In this document: positions 30,691 to 41,900 of the stretch, piece by piece
Position numbering within the stretch: the first letter of the stretch is position 1
Layout of the letters: every line of letters begins with the position of its first letter
NCBI RefSeq assembly: GCF_042477335.2
Contig: NC_091246.1
Location: 251,910,501-251,974,500 of the forward strand
Source: Ovis canadensis
Lineage: Eukaryota > Chordata > Mammalia > Artiodactyla > Bovidae
Direction of reading: 5' to 3'
DNA: 64,000 nucleotides
The notes under the pieces: model-generated
Databases searched by the model: none
What the model was told of the DNA's origin: nothing
What the model saw: only the letters and a program-made list of their open reading frames with translations
Program-made: the position numbers and the translations under genes

Positions 30691-32071
30691 ATTCTTTCCT
30701 CTGAAAAATACAAATCCACTTCTTTTTGGTTACCTTTGGCTCATTAACGATCAGCTAAATCATGAGACTTGGTTGTAGAGGATATTTGCTGGATAGTATG
30801 AGCAGTTGGGCATTTAGTGGGAGAATTTCTATGAAAATAAAAGAAAAGCAAAGATTACTAGTCACAAACCCAGGTTCTGAGTCCAGGGGGGAACCAGTCG
30901 AGATGGCTTCTAGATGTCGGTATGGAAGCTTCTTTAGATGCTAGACTAAGGACAGCAGTGAAACTATAACAGATTTCTTGGTTTTCAGATTGGGTCTTTG
31001 GTGAGGGCTTCAGAGTTCCAGTGGACTTCCTGAGTAGCCCACCCAGCAACAGGCATGAAGGTTGCCCACACATAAACCATTGTGATTTCTCTGAAACTTA
31101 TATCAAGTCTTCCAGCTTCAGATTGCAGGGCTTTGGGAAAAGAGCAGCTTTATTCTCAGTGATGCCATATTGGGAAGGTGGGAGAATAGTTGGAAACTTA
31201 AGTTTGGAAAACTGTAGCCAGATATTGGCTCACAAGGGTGTACTGTAGTTTTCCATTGAAGCACAAAATTTCTTTCTACAACCATCCCCCTTTTCATCAA
31301 AGATCACCAAAGTAAGGTTATTCCTGTTTACAAAGTAAGTCCTGTCTCATTATATTTGGCATGATTGCTTACATAAGAGCAGCAAGAATGGTAATTGATC
31401 ACCCAGACCTTTTTGAGCTTGTTTTGCTGGAATCTTTCGTAAGACTTTTAGACATTTAAAACCCTCCCAAGGCCAGGAAGCCAAGCCAAGAACTCGACCA
31501 CCAGATTTTTCCTGCAATACTGATAGATTTGAGTAAACTTCTCTGCTCTCGATGTTCCCAAGATGCCCTAAGCTTCCTAGGCCTGCCAGGAGGTGACCTT
31601 CCCACCCATCTGTAAGGTTAGAAGTCCTGTAAGCCAAGTACCAGGACAGTTTTTCCAGGAAAATGCTGTAAGCATTGTTTCCATGAAGTCAACCTTAGGT
31701 CCTTAAAATTGTCCAGTCATACCTTGATTTTACACCTATCTTGCCAAATATGACATTCCAGCCAAAGTCTTGATAATATAACCAAAGTTTCCAATAATTT
31801 CCTATTGCAAGGAGGACAGATTTTTACTGAACTTATGCAAATAAGAATGCTCAATAAAAGTTTCTGAATTTTTGAGGGTTCAAAAATCCAGATAAGAAGT
31901 AAACATCATGTGTAAAAAAGAATCATCTACCAAAATGTTACAAATACTTAAGAGACAAGGGGAAATGTTCCTTATGTCTGGAAAGTAGAACATTAAAGAA
32001 CTAGCAATGTTCCAAACAAAAAAACATAATTGTCCTTCATCAGTTCATTCAGCCCCATGTAATTAATAATT
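30691..32071. other. Possible interior of an old LTR element
   Basis: This stretch lies between the two LTR-like repeats. It has no long open frame or retroviral motif. The block at 31260-31880 feels repetitive ('ccccttttcatcaaagatcacc', 'aaccctcccaaggccagg') but I cannot name it. Confidence 0.3.
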
Positions 32072-32441
32072 TTTGAACTGTGGTGTTGGAGAAGACTCTT
32101 GAAAGTCCCTTGGACTGCAAGGAGATCCAACCAGTCCATCCTAAAGGAAATCAGTCCTGAGTGTTCATTGGAAGGACTGATGCTGAAGCTGAAACTCCAA
32201 TACTTTGGCCACCTGATAAGAACTGACTCATTTGAAACGACTCTGATGCTGGGAAAGATTGAGGGCAGGAGGAGAAGGGAACAACAGAGGCTGAGATGGT
32301 TGGATGGTATCATCGACTCGATGAACACAAGTTTGAGTAAGTTCCAGGAGTTGGTTGTGGACAGGGAAGCCTGGCGTGCTGCAGTCTGCGGGGTCGCAAA
32401 GAGTCGGATATGACTGAGCGAGTGAACTGAACTGAACTGAA
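32072..32441 (+). mobile_element. BovB 3' end fragment
   Basis: Starts in the end of ORF2 (frame from 32099: [20 protein letters not shown]) and ends with 'gaactgaactgaactgaa'. The flanks 'aattaataat' (left) and 'aattaattat' (right) look like an imperfect target duplication. Confidence 0.88.
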
Positions 32442-33376
32442 TTAATTATTCTTCTGCTTGACCTTGGGTTGGCAGTTTTATGCGACCTAGTCCAACTGCA
32501 TGGACTCAGTTATTTAAATAATGCTGTCATGAAGCATTCAGGCCTGTGGCTGATTGCAAATATTTTCAAAGAATCAGAGTAAAACAAGAATAAAAAAAGG
32601 CTTCAAATGGCCATTGTTTAAAAGTTGATAAATTTATTTGACAAGGAAATTGTATTATTTCTGTGGCACCCAACATTTAAAATAACTGAAATTATGACTG
32701 ATAACATTTAATCAGAACATATCATGCATAGTCAGGACATTGACACATTTCTAGGAATTTCATATAAATTATGAAATAATGTTTTACCCATACAAATATA
32801 AATTCAGGAAGGTTAAGTATTCCTTCTTGTTTGACAATGCTCTCCATGAAATTTAGCATGGTACATAAACTAAATTATGCTCAACTTCTCTCTTTGTACA
32901 AGGTGACTGAGCAAATCATTTGAGAATTTTCAAGGGTCCTCTTGGAAATGTCAAGTGCAGATAGAGAACAAGAAGATTTCATTTAGTATTTAGTTTTGAG
33001 AGGGCTAGGATGTCAACAATGTGCAAAGCCTTAGCTCTTTTTTTAAAATGAGAAGCCCAGTTCTCTTAAATAATCTAGGACATAATAATAAAGTTACCAT
33101 AAACTATAGGAAATTATTCTGATGAGACAAAATATTGGTTCCTAGGCAGATTACCTTTTGCAATCTTTTATTAAGAGCAGACATTCTTCTCTTCCAAGAA
33201 ATAGTTGTCATTTTAACACAGAGAAAACCAAAGTCTAATTTTGGATCAGTGTACTTTTGATATCAAAGTTTAAAAAAAAACTATAAATAAGTCAATTCAG
33301 TTTACTCACTTGACCATGTACAAAAATCTATGTTTTGCAAACCCATAATTTTCTACATCCATTTAGGTTTTGTTCT

Positions 33377-33382
<6 letters not shown>
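32442..33382. other. AT-rich sequence, nothing recognised
   Basis: No exon or confident repeat is seen. It may be part of the same old element as 30691-32071. Confidence 0.3.
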
Positions 33383-33418
<36 letters not shown>

Positions 33419-33516
33419 ATTCTGGAACAACCAGTCAACTTACTTTAGGACAAAACTATTCTTTCTTTTTTTCTTTTTTTTTTTCTTTTTTTTTCTTTTT
33501 TTTTCTTTTTTTCTTA
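33383..33516. repeat. (TC)n microsatellite and T/C-rich tract
   Basis: An uninterrupted (TC)n run lies at about 33383-33411. A T-rich tract with regularly spaced single C residues lies at about 33460-33514. The apparent open frames across it are low-complexity. Confidence 0.9.
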
Positions 33517-33639
33517 AGAAAAACACATTCTTCATACCTCCTATATTTTTCCTTTTCAAAATATATCCTAATCGCTTGCACGCATTGCTCCCCTCATTAT
33601 TCTTAGTAGTTTTATTGTCATATTTTTATAATTTTGTTT

Positions 33640-33925
33640 ATTTATTTACTTTTGGCTGTGCTAGGTCTTCATTGCTGAGTGAGCTTTTCTCTAGCAGTGG
33701 CAAGTGGGGGCTTCTCTCTGCAAGGCGCGGGCATGCAGGTTTCCGCAGCTGCAGCATGTGGGGTCAGTAGTCATGGCTCCTGGGCTCTAGAGCGTGGGCT
33801 CGATAGTTGCCGCGCACGGGGTTAGTTGCTCCTCGGAATGTGAAATCCTCCTGCATCAGGAATGGAACCTGGGTCTCCTGCACCAGCAGGCAGATTCTTC
33901 ACCACGGAGCCACCAGGAAGCCCCT
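33640..33925 (-). mobile_element. CHR-1-type SINE, antisense
   Basis: Reversed order: 'tttggctgtgctaggtcttcattgctg', 'cgcgggcatgcaggtttccgcagctgcagcatgtgggg', and at the tRNA-like end 'gattcttcaccacggagccaccaggaagcccc'. Confidence 0.85.
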
Positions 33926-34078
33926 TATTGTCATATTTTTATTACAATTTTTAGCCACCTGTGTTTTACAGAGACAACTATATAAAGAGGAGAATTGTGG
34001 CCTGTCATGTACTGGCATGCTGCAGCAGGCTAGCCGGCTTTACAAACACACATCACAGTTTCTAGAGACACGTTTCTT

Positions 34079-34270
34079 TACAGGTGGTTCCCAACATACC
34101 ATTGTTCAACTCACAATCTTCTTATTTCACAGCACAGCTAATGCCACAAGCATTCAACGGAAACCATACTTTGATTTTTTTCCTGGACTAACAACATATA
34201 AGTAGTATGATGCTCTCTCGTGATGCTGGGCAGTGGCAGTCGCTTTAGCTCCCTGTAAACACTCAATGAA
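34079..34270 (+). mobile_element. Tigger/MER2-like DNA transposon remnant
   Basis: Shows 'acaggtggttcccaacataccattg', 'caagcattcaacggaaaccatactt' and 'atgatgctctctcgtgatgctgggcagtggcag'. These blocks are typical of Tigger-related mariner elements in placental mammals. Non-coding and diverged. Confidence 0.6.
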
Positions 34271-34662
34271 TTGTAAACAATCAGTAAACTCACAACCAAA
34301 TTCATAGAGCATGTAATCGGTAGGGGTTTGAAAAGGGAGCTTTCAGTCAACTGAGAAGCTCCTATGCTGTTAATATCAATGCCTGTAGACTTAAGAACCA
34401 AGACACCTAGGCTCCAACACAGCTTCCTTGTCCCCGGAGCTCCAGTGAAGCTTCTGGAACTTACTCAGGACCTTAGGAAAATTTGTCCTTACTGGGCTTC
34501 AGTGGACATATTTCTGAAGCACTGGCTCAGGAGTCAGACTCATGATTGGCTCCCCAGTCAGTGAGTCAGGAGTGAAGACAAAGTCTTCAAAGATGCCCCC
34601 TGTGGTCTTAGGTGAAAGGTCTGGGGGGCTCGTCGATGAATCCGATTCTATTTGAGTCTCAA
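34271..34662. other. No recognised feature
   Basis: No repeat or exon recognised. Confidence 0.3.
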
Positions 34663-35110
34663 GGCCGGAACTGTTAAGGAAAACCAGAGCTGGCCAGCAG
34701 TCAAAGCAGGAAAAGCAGATTTTTACCCAAGAATGATTTCAGTAGAGGAAAAAAGAGTACATGTATGGAACAGAATTGGAGTCAAGTCCAAACACAGCAT
34801 GGACAGTGGGGACTGATGGCCAAGGAGAGGATGGCATCAGTGGATGGAAAGTGACTAAGAGGCCACACCACGGGGAAGGGGGGGCTTGGGTTCTTGCTGA
34901 AGGCAGCCCAGGATGATCAGACATCACCTGGGGATGGTGAGGATGGGGGATCTGATCAGATACCCAGGGTGGGGGATTCTCGCTCAGCTGGCTTATGATT
35001 CTTGTTCTGGAGGACAAAATCCAAAAGGACAGCATCCCGTCAATAAAGGGCTTAGAGGAGCCTGATAAAGCTTGGTCAGAGAGAATCTCTGCCAGTAATG
35101 AAGTAACAAG
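34663..35110. repeat. LTR-like repeat, right copy
   Basis: Partner of 30205-30690, same orientation, sharing 'aaccagagctggccagcagtcaaagcaggaaaagcag', 'gctgaaggcagcccaggatgatcagacatcacctg' and 'cttagaggagcctgataaagcttggtcaga'. The two copies are considerably diverged. Confidence 0.5.
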
Positions 35111-36118
35111 TTTAAAAGGCAGAGAGGGGAGTAACACTTTTGAAGAGACTACCCTACCATAAAATATTTTAAAAATTAATAAACTTTTAAATTAAAAGAG
35201 AGAGTTGCAAGATACACACATGTTTGGGGCACAAAGGCAGTGATACATAATTCTGTTCTCATTAGAACACATCTTCATACCTGGGGGCCCTGTTCCAAAT
35301 TTAGAAACATATAAAATCAGGACCACAGCTTGTCCCAGCCTCTGTGGCTGACATCAGCTATTCTCATAGATAACATGTGAGTGTATCAAGTAAGAATTTG
35401 CTCAGCTTTTATGACCTGTACAACCTCCTAGTGTCTCCACACCTGACCACTATATGCTTCACCCTGGAGGAGATTTATAAATACAGATTTCTGGTTCCCA
35501 GACCAGAAGTGCCGATTCAGCTTGGGGATTTGTGTTTTCAACCAGAGGTGATTCCGAGGCAGCCCTTCTACCTGTCAGTCCCTAGGGGAGCCTTAGAAGA
35601 CGTGGGATTCATCTGTGCACAGCTTTCTCCCACTGGGATGAAATCCCGAAGCAGTTGTGTGAAATTGTGGTCTCTGAGCCAGAGTCACAAGGCCCCCTCT
35701 ATTGGCAAGTGGGCTGAGTGACCGCATCGAGGTCTGGGTGCTTTATGTCCGGGGTCCATACTCTTTGTCCGCCCTAGTGGAGACAGAGTAGAATCCATGG
35801 GGAGGGGGCTGGCCTGAAGCCTTAGCCCACCGCCTTCCTGCTTAGACGTGCCCTGGTTTAACTCCTTCACGGGGAGTGTTTCTCCATTGTATGTTTGTCT
35901 CTTTCCCTAGACCTAGCTTCTTGCGGAAGAGGTTTATATGCTTTTGTTGTTGTTGTTGTTGTTGTTGAATCTCTGTGTCCCCTGGGCCCAGCCACGCCCA
36001 GCACAAACAGGTGCTCCATGAATATGCATTGAAGGACTTAATGACCCCTGTTTGAGAAGACAAATGACTGGTCCTCTCTGGGGACCCAGAAGAGGAATGA
36101 TGCCCTCTGCTGGGGAAG
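35111..36118. other. Mostly unassigned, with a possible MER5-like piece and a (GTT)n microsatellite
   Basis: 35485-35660 vaguely resembles MER5 ('ccgattcagcttggggatttgtgttttcaaccagaggtgattc'). A (GTT)n tract is at 35943-35968. Nothing else is recognised. Confidence 0.4.
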
Positions 36119-36330
36119 CTGGGACAGCTGGTGGCTCAGAAGGTAAAGAATCCACCTGCAATGCAGAAGACCAGGGTTCGATCCCTGGGTCGGGAAGATC
36201 CCCTGGAGAAGGAGAAGGCAACCCACTCCAGCATTTTCGCCTGGAGAATCCCATGAGCAGAGGAGCCTGGTGGGCTACAGTCCCTGGGGCTGCAGAGCCG
36301 GACATGACTGAGTGATTAACAGTTTCACTT
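36119..36330 (+). mobile_element. Bov-tA SINE
   Basis: Sense copy: 'ggtggctcagaaggtaaagaatccacctgcaatgcag', 'gggttcgatccctgggtcgggaagatcccctggag', 'gcatttttcgcctggagaatccc'-like body and 'gacatgactgagtgattaac' end. Confidence 0.92.
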
Positions 36331-36476
36331 TGGAGGGTGGGAGGTGTGTGGGGATAGGTGCTCCAGGGTCAGCCCACGGCCCAGTCAAAGGCTGGGTGTG
36401 CAGGAACACACAGCCCCTGGATGGGCTGCAGGGCCCGCTTGTTCGAGGCTCCACGTGGATGTTGCCTCTCCCACAG

Positions 36477-36565
36477 CTGCGGCTACTCCCTCTGGAGAGC
36501 TCGCTGGTGCCGCCCCAGATGGGACCACCACAGCCGCAGCATCGCCGATCGCTACGTCCATTGTG
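36477..36565 (+). other. Exon-like CpG-containing block, unidentified
   Basis: A polypyrimidine tract and CAG (ends 36476) precede 89 bp that end at a good donor (GTG|GTAAGA, 36566-36571). All three + frames are open across it and it is CpG-rich compared with its surroundings. The translations match nothing I recognise, including phospholipases A2. It could be a noncoding-RNA exon or chance. Confidence 0.25.
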
Positions 36566-36689
36566 GTAAGAGCATTGTCGGGCAGCCTGGGAAGATCAGG
36601 AGAAGGCCACCTTCTGCCCTAAACACTGACCTCCGCCCCTAGGGCTTGTGTTTGGAGTCAAAACTTTTAGGCTTGGGTTTAATGGTCCT

Positions 36690-36910
36690 CTCCCATGCCA
36701 CATGCCATTGCTTGAGTGCCAGCCTCTGCAGTAGGTAATTTATGTGCATCACATCCTCAAATATGATACCAAAACAAGCTAGTGAGAAAGATGTTATTAG
36801 CTATTTGACAGCTGAGAAAACCGAGGCTTAGAGAATGAAATCATCGCTCAGAAGGCACGTGGTGAGGAAACACACCAAGCTCCTCTATGAGTCCCTGTCT
36901 GACCCAAAGC
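36690..36910 (+). repeat. MIR SINE
   Basis: Long MIR match: 'cattgcttgagtgccagcctctgcagtaggtaatttatgtgcatcacatcctcaaa', 'gctgagaaaaccgaggcttagagaatg', 'cagaaggcacgtggtgagg'. Confidence 0.75.
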
Positions 36911-37064
36911 CCTTACACGCTGGCTCCCCGTGAATGAAACTCAGGGGCTTGGATTCCTGTTTTCCAACCCCGTGCCACCCCTGTGTTGCGTCCTGTTCCT
37001 TTGTTGAGTAGTTACTGAACATTTAGAGACTGATGTCATCACAGGCTTGGAGATCCACAGACAA

Positions 37065-37252
37065 AAGGACCTACTGTATCGCGCAGTGAACTCTGCTCAA
37101 TGTTATGTGGCAGCCTAGACAGGAGGGAAGTTTGGGGGAGAGTGGCTACATGTATATGTACAGCTGAGTCCCTTCACTATTCACCTGAAACTATCACAGC
37201 ATTGTTAATTGGCTATACCTCAATACAAAATGAGAGATTAATATTTAAAAAA
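37065..37252 (+). mobile_element. L1 3' end fragment
   Basis: Shows 'gtatcgcgcagtgaactctgctcaatgttatgtggcagcctagacaggaggg' and 'ggctacatgtatatgtacagctgagtcccttcactattcacctgaaactatcacagcattg', ending in an A-run. Confidence 0.75.
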
Positions 37253-37774
37253 AGCCCGGTCCTGATCTAATATTTGAAGAGACGATGAGGGAGTCAGGTA
37301 TCAAGCCCCATGGGAGAAGCGTTTATGAGGTTTCATATAATTAAGGCTAAGACATGGAAGCCACTTAGACGTCTGCAGCTTCAGAGCCAGGCAGGCCCTG
37401 AGCGATCACATGAACAAGGGTTTCTCAGATGGTTTTGACGGCAACCCGTGCAGTCATAAAACTGACACCTAGGCCCAGTCCGCCCACACGTACACACCCA
37501 GGACAGAAACACGAAGTGCTGAAGCAGCACTCTATGACTTGTGCTTCATCGACACAAGCGTGCACACGCGTGCGTGCACAACAAACATATGCACACTTGC
37601 ACACGCCAGATGCAGCCCTCCAAACTCAGGTCACGACCCACTACCGGAGTGGGGCTGTGATGAAAATGGTCTCTCAGGCCTGCACTTGGAAAGCTGAGCT
37701 CAGGAAGGTCAAGAGGCCTCCCAAGGGCACCCAGGATCTATGCAAAGGCAGACTAGAATCCAATGTCTAGTTGC

Positions 37775-37864
37775 CAAAGCTATGACTAACCTAGACAGTG
37801 TATGAAAAAGCAGAGACATCACTTTGCCAACAAAGGTCAAACCCACAATTTAAAAAAAAAAAAA
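37775..37864 (+). mobile_element. BovB fragment followed by an A-run
   Basis: 'ctatgactaacctagacagtg' and 'aaaagcagagacatcactttgcc' are BovB ORF2 sequence. The copy stops at about 37838 and is followed by a (A)n tract, not by the normal BovB terminal repeat. Confidence 0.75.
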
Positions 37865-37997
37865 ACACTATATTTTTTTAATGTTTTGCTCTGGGAAATC
37901 CCAGAACCTCAGTATTTCCAGGTGCATGAGGATAGCTTTGGGGTTCCCAATTTACATCATAAGAAACATTACAATTTCTTTAAAAAAAAAGAAAAAA

Positions 37998-38120
37998 AGG
38001 CCAGAAATCAGAGAGGTTGAGTAATGAGCCTGAAACCGCACAGCTGGAGAAGCGAAGCTGGCATTCAAACGCAGTGCTCTCTGGCCTGGAAGCCACCACG
38101 GCATGATTGCCTGTCATCTT
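37998..38120 (+). repeat. MIR SINE
   Basis: Shows 'cagagaggttgagtaatgagcctgaaaccgcacagctgg' and 'ctggcattcaaacgcagtgctctctggc', the MIR 3' half. Confidence 0.65.
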
Positions 38121-38369
38121 CTCCCCACGCCCCAGAGGAAGAAGGAGGCCCAGTGCCTGGATCGAGAGGATCCTTGAGGTTTACTCTGAGCCCCAAAGAA
38201 GGACTGGCGCTCATCCCAGGAAGCCTTCTAGTTACTAATCTGTACCTTCATCCTCTGAGAGAGCATGGGTAATGCTGAGTCTAGTGCCCCCAACAGTCAA
38301 GAAAGAGATGCAGGCAATCCCCCACGGCAGGGGGAATATCTGTGGTTATTGTTAGTCTTGAAAAGGAAT

Positions 38370-38375
38370 TTTATT
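38370..38375 (-). terminator. Candidate polyadenylation signal of PLA2G5
   Basis: AATAAA on the - strand, about 430 bp past the PLA2G5 stop codon. It is the first such hexamer I noticed downstream; use is not demonstrated. Confidence 0.35.
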
Positions 38376-38807
38376 TAATATCTCTGTAGCAGAATTATGG
38401 GAGTCACTTTTGATTTTACTTGAGTAAAAATTCTCTGCAAGTTGGCAGTGACTGCGGAACTGAGAAGTTAACACATCTCAGGAAAGCCACCCTCCTGGGG
38501 AAAGAAGACTGATCTTCAGGGACGAGGAGACACACGGCCAGCTGGAGTCAGGGGTGAGCTTTCAGCACCAGAGCAGGCATTCTTGCAAATGGAAGCCAGG
38601 GACCCTGGCCTTCTTGATCCAGTGACATGAGTCACTCTCCTGGGACTCTCTGGTGGGTGAAGTGTGGGTGTGGGGCTCCTCCAAGCCCAGTGGGACCATC
38701 GAGACTCCAGACCTGGAACCTCCCTGGGAAGCCCAGCAGCGTGGGTGAGCTCCAAGCTGTAGTGAGGGGAGCAAGCTTCCTGGCCCAGGAGGAGCTCTCT
38801 GAGGCGA

Positions 38808-38932
38808 CTAGGTGCAGAGGAAGTTGGGAAAGTACTGATAAAGAGGGTTGTAGCTCCTCATGTTTCTTTTCAGGCAGTAGACGAATTTCTGATCGCAGGC
38901 ACAGAGCTGCCGCTGGCAGCGGGACCCATGTT
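38808..38932 (-). CDS. PLA2G5: PLA2G5 terminal coding exon
   Basis: 125 bp from acceptor tttgcag to TAG at 38810-38808. It encodes [18 protein letters not shown] and the C-terminal [14 protein letters not shown]. It enters in phase 1, like the PLA2G2D-like last exon at 3685. The Asp in LCACD completes the catalytic network. Confidence 0.95.
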
Positions 38933-41900
38933 CTGCAAACAGGATGCCAAACGCAGAATGAGAAAGCAAAGAGATGCTCTGTGACACTGACTCCAGGCTG
39001 GCCCTGGAGCAAGACTTCCTGCTAGCCTGAGTGGACACCCCAGTCCCCTTCCTACTCTCAGCCTGAGGAGGGAGCCCAGCTTCTACGCTGAGGCTGCATA
39101 ATCGGATGGAAGGGGCACAGCCACTAGCAGCTCAGGGTGAGGTTTGAGCCCAGGGGGACCCAGCTCCTGCCCTCAGGGAGTGTCCAGTCTGATGCAGAAC
39201 ACAGATGCCCTCCAGAGTTCCCTGTGTGATGGTGGAGACAGCCCTGGCTTTGGGGAAACTCCAGTTCTCAGAGAGGAGACACCATCCCCAGATTTAACTT
39301 TGAACTCAGATGGACCTGAGCTTGAATCCCAACTCCAGCTGTGTGCGCTTGGCAATCCTTTTTGAGTCTGTTTCCTCATCTGTAAAATGGGGGACACTAA
39401 ACCTGCCCACAGCAAGCAAAAGGAATACGCAGAGCACTTGACTCCTAGAGCATCCTGAGCCTAAGCCCCTTCAACCTGTCCCTTGGAGGTCAGATACAGC
39501 TGCAATAATCCTGCCTCTCTTGCCCCCATCTCTGCCCACCAAGATATAGACTGGCTGAGCTCTTGGGACAGCTGACCTCAGAGACAGCAGAAACCCATAC
39601 TCTTTGGGTGAACCGAATGGAGGCCCCAGCCTTACCGCAGATGACGAAGCCCCATGCGACCCTGTATCTGTAGGCCTGTGTCAAGACGTCGCAGTCTTGT
39701 GTCTCCAGCTGGGCGTAGCAGCGGTCATGCTTCCAACAGCACCTGTCGATGCAAGAGCCTCAGATCCCAAGCAGACGGCATCTGTGCCTTGAGCAGAAGC
39801 CACCATGGTGGTTAAGGTCTGATCAAGAAAGAATCTCACAGTGGCTAAGTCCTTCCATTAGGGTTGCCCCACACTTGTACCAGTTCACAGGCTGGCTCTT
39901 TCGTCCTGGGCCCATGGGAAGACTACATTTCCCAGCCTCCTTTGCAGGTATGTGTGGTCACATGACCAGACAGCCGGTCAGCCAGGGAAATGCACAGAAC
40001 TTCTAGACCTACCCATAGAAACCTCCCACTCTGTTGTCCTCCACTCTCTCTCTCTCCATCTCAGCAGGAAGGAGATGTCCCAACCAAGGGCTCTGAGGCC
40101 ATAGGGAGAGCCACAAGACAGGAGAAACCTGGGTCCTGGAATTGATACGTGATTCACATAGTCCAGTGAGCAAAAACCAAACGTCAAGGATGACAGGCAT
40201 GGACAACTGTATCTTTTTTTAGATTTACAGAAAAGTTGAGAAGATTGTACCAGATGCCCCCTTTTACCCCACACCTAGTTGCCCCTCTTATCAGCATCTT
40301 TTGTGAGTATAATACATTTGTTACAGCTATCATGAGTATAATACATTTGTTACAGCTATCGTGAGTATAATACATTTGTTACAGCTAACAAATAAATTTG
40401 CTGGTTCTTGCTTAGTCGCTAAGTCATATCCAACTCTTTTGCGACCCCATGGACTGTAGCACTAGGCTCCTCTGTCTGAGGGATTTCTCAGGCAAGAATA
40501 CTGGAGTGGGTTGCCCTTTCCTTATCCAGGGCATCTTCCCAACCTAGGAAATGAACTCGCATAGCAGGTGGACTCTTTTCTACTGAGCCACCAGGGAAAC
40601 CCAACAAACCAACATTGGTAAATGATTAAATAAGCATTAATTAAATAATAACATATCACTGTTGGTTCATTAATTGTTAAAGTCCATAGTTTTGTTTTTT
40701 TTTTTAGATTTCCTTAGTTTCTACCCAAATGTCTTTCTGCATTCCAGTATCAGGTAACGGACACCATACCACATGTGGTTGTCCTGTCTCTTTAGGCTCC
40801 TCTTGGTTGTGGCATTTTGCCTCCCTTTCCTCGTTTTTGATGACCTTGACAGTTTTGAGGAATGGTAGTCAAGTCTTTTGTAGGGTGCTCTCCTACTGGG
40901 ATTTTGCTGATGTTTTTCTCGTAAGATGGGTTATGGGTTCATTTGTTGTCCCAGTTTTGGCCATTGGGAGCTCCTTTGTTTGGTTTCTATGCTCTTTGAC
41001 ATACTCTCATCAATGTGGGCTTTGGTTTAGGTTTATTTTGTTCAAGCCTTTCCTTACTTTGGTTACTACAAAAAGCTCTGGTTCATCTTGCATATTTCCT
41101 GCCCAATTCCTAGGATCAGTCATCCATCCAAGAAGCCTTGGTTCCTCTTATTGGAGGAAAGTATTGGAAAGCAGGTCTGGGCACTAAGTGTTGCTTACTG
41201 CATCTGGAGTATTGTTTCTTTTAGGGCCTTTCAGCTGACAGAGCAAAACATATGTGTGTCTGTACTGACCCATGGATATACACAAATATTTACATATTTC
41301 TACATGTAATCATCTGAGTCTATATTCAATTTTGTTTAGTTGCTAAGTCATGTCCCACTCTTTCGAGACTCCATGGACTGTAGCCTGCCAGGCTTCTCTG
41401 ACCACGGGGTTTCCCAGGCAAGAATGCTGGAGTAAGTTGTCATTTCCTCCTCCAGGGATCGTCCCAACCCAGGAGTTGAACCCACATCCCCTGCACTGCA
41501 GGTGAATTCTTTTACGCTTGAGCCACCGGGGCAGCTCCTGTACTAAGCTCGCCAGGAGTTTTTACTGGTCTCCAACTCTAATCCACCATCACACAGAACA
41601 TTCTAGCTTCCTGTCACTGCTTGTCTGGTCTGTAAACTCCCACTCCATCTGCCCTCCACTTGTTGAAACATCCCATCTCACTATACACGTTTAGCTGTAT
41701 GAGAATTGCTAGCGCTGCAGGTTGTATTTTGCAAAGAGCAATCTCTCCCATTCCACATGTTCTTCTAGAACACTGCCACTCCCCGATCAAGACGTGGAAA
41801 CGAGGCCCCCTCCACCTGAAAGCCGTTGTGACTGCCTAGACCAAGAGAACGGCAGAAGCGGCGCAATAGCATTTCAGAGGCTGAATCGTAGAAATGCCGT

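Noticed and set aside
33330..33770. 146-codon Leu/Ser/Phe-rich frame resembling a membrane protein
   Set aside because: It is the translation of a (TC)n microsatellite, a T-rich tract and an antisense CHR SINE.
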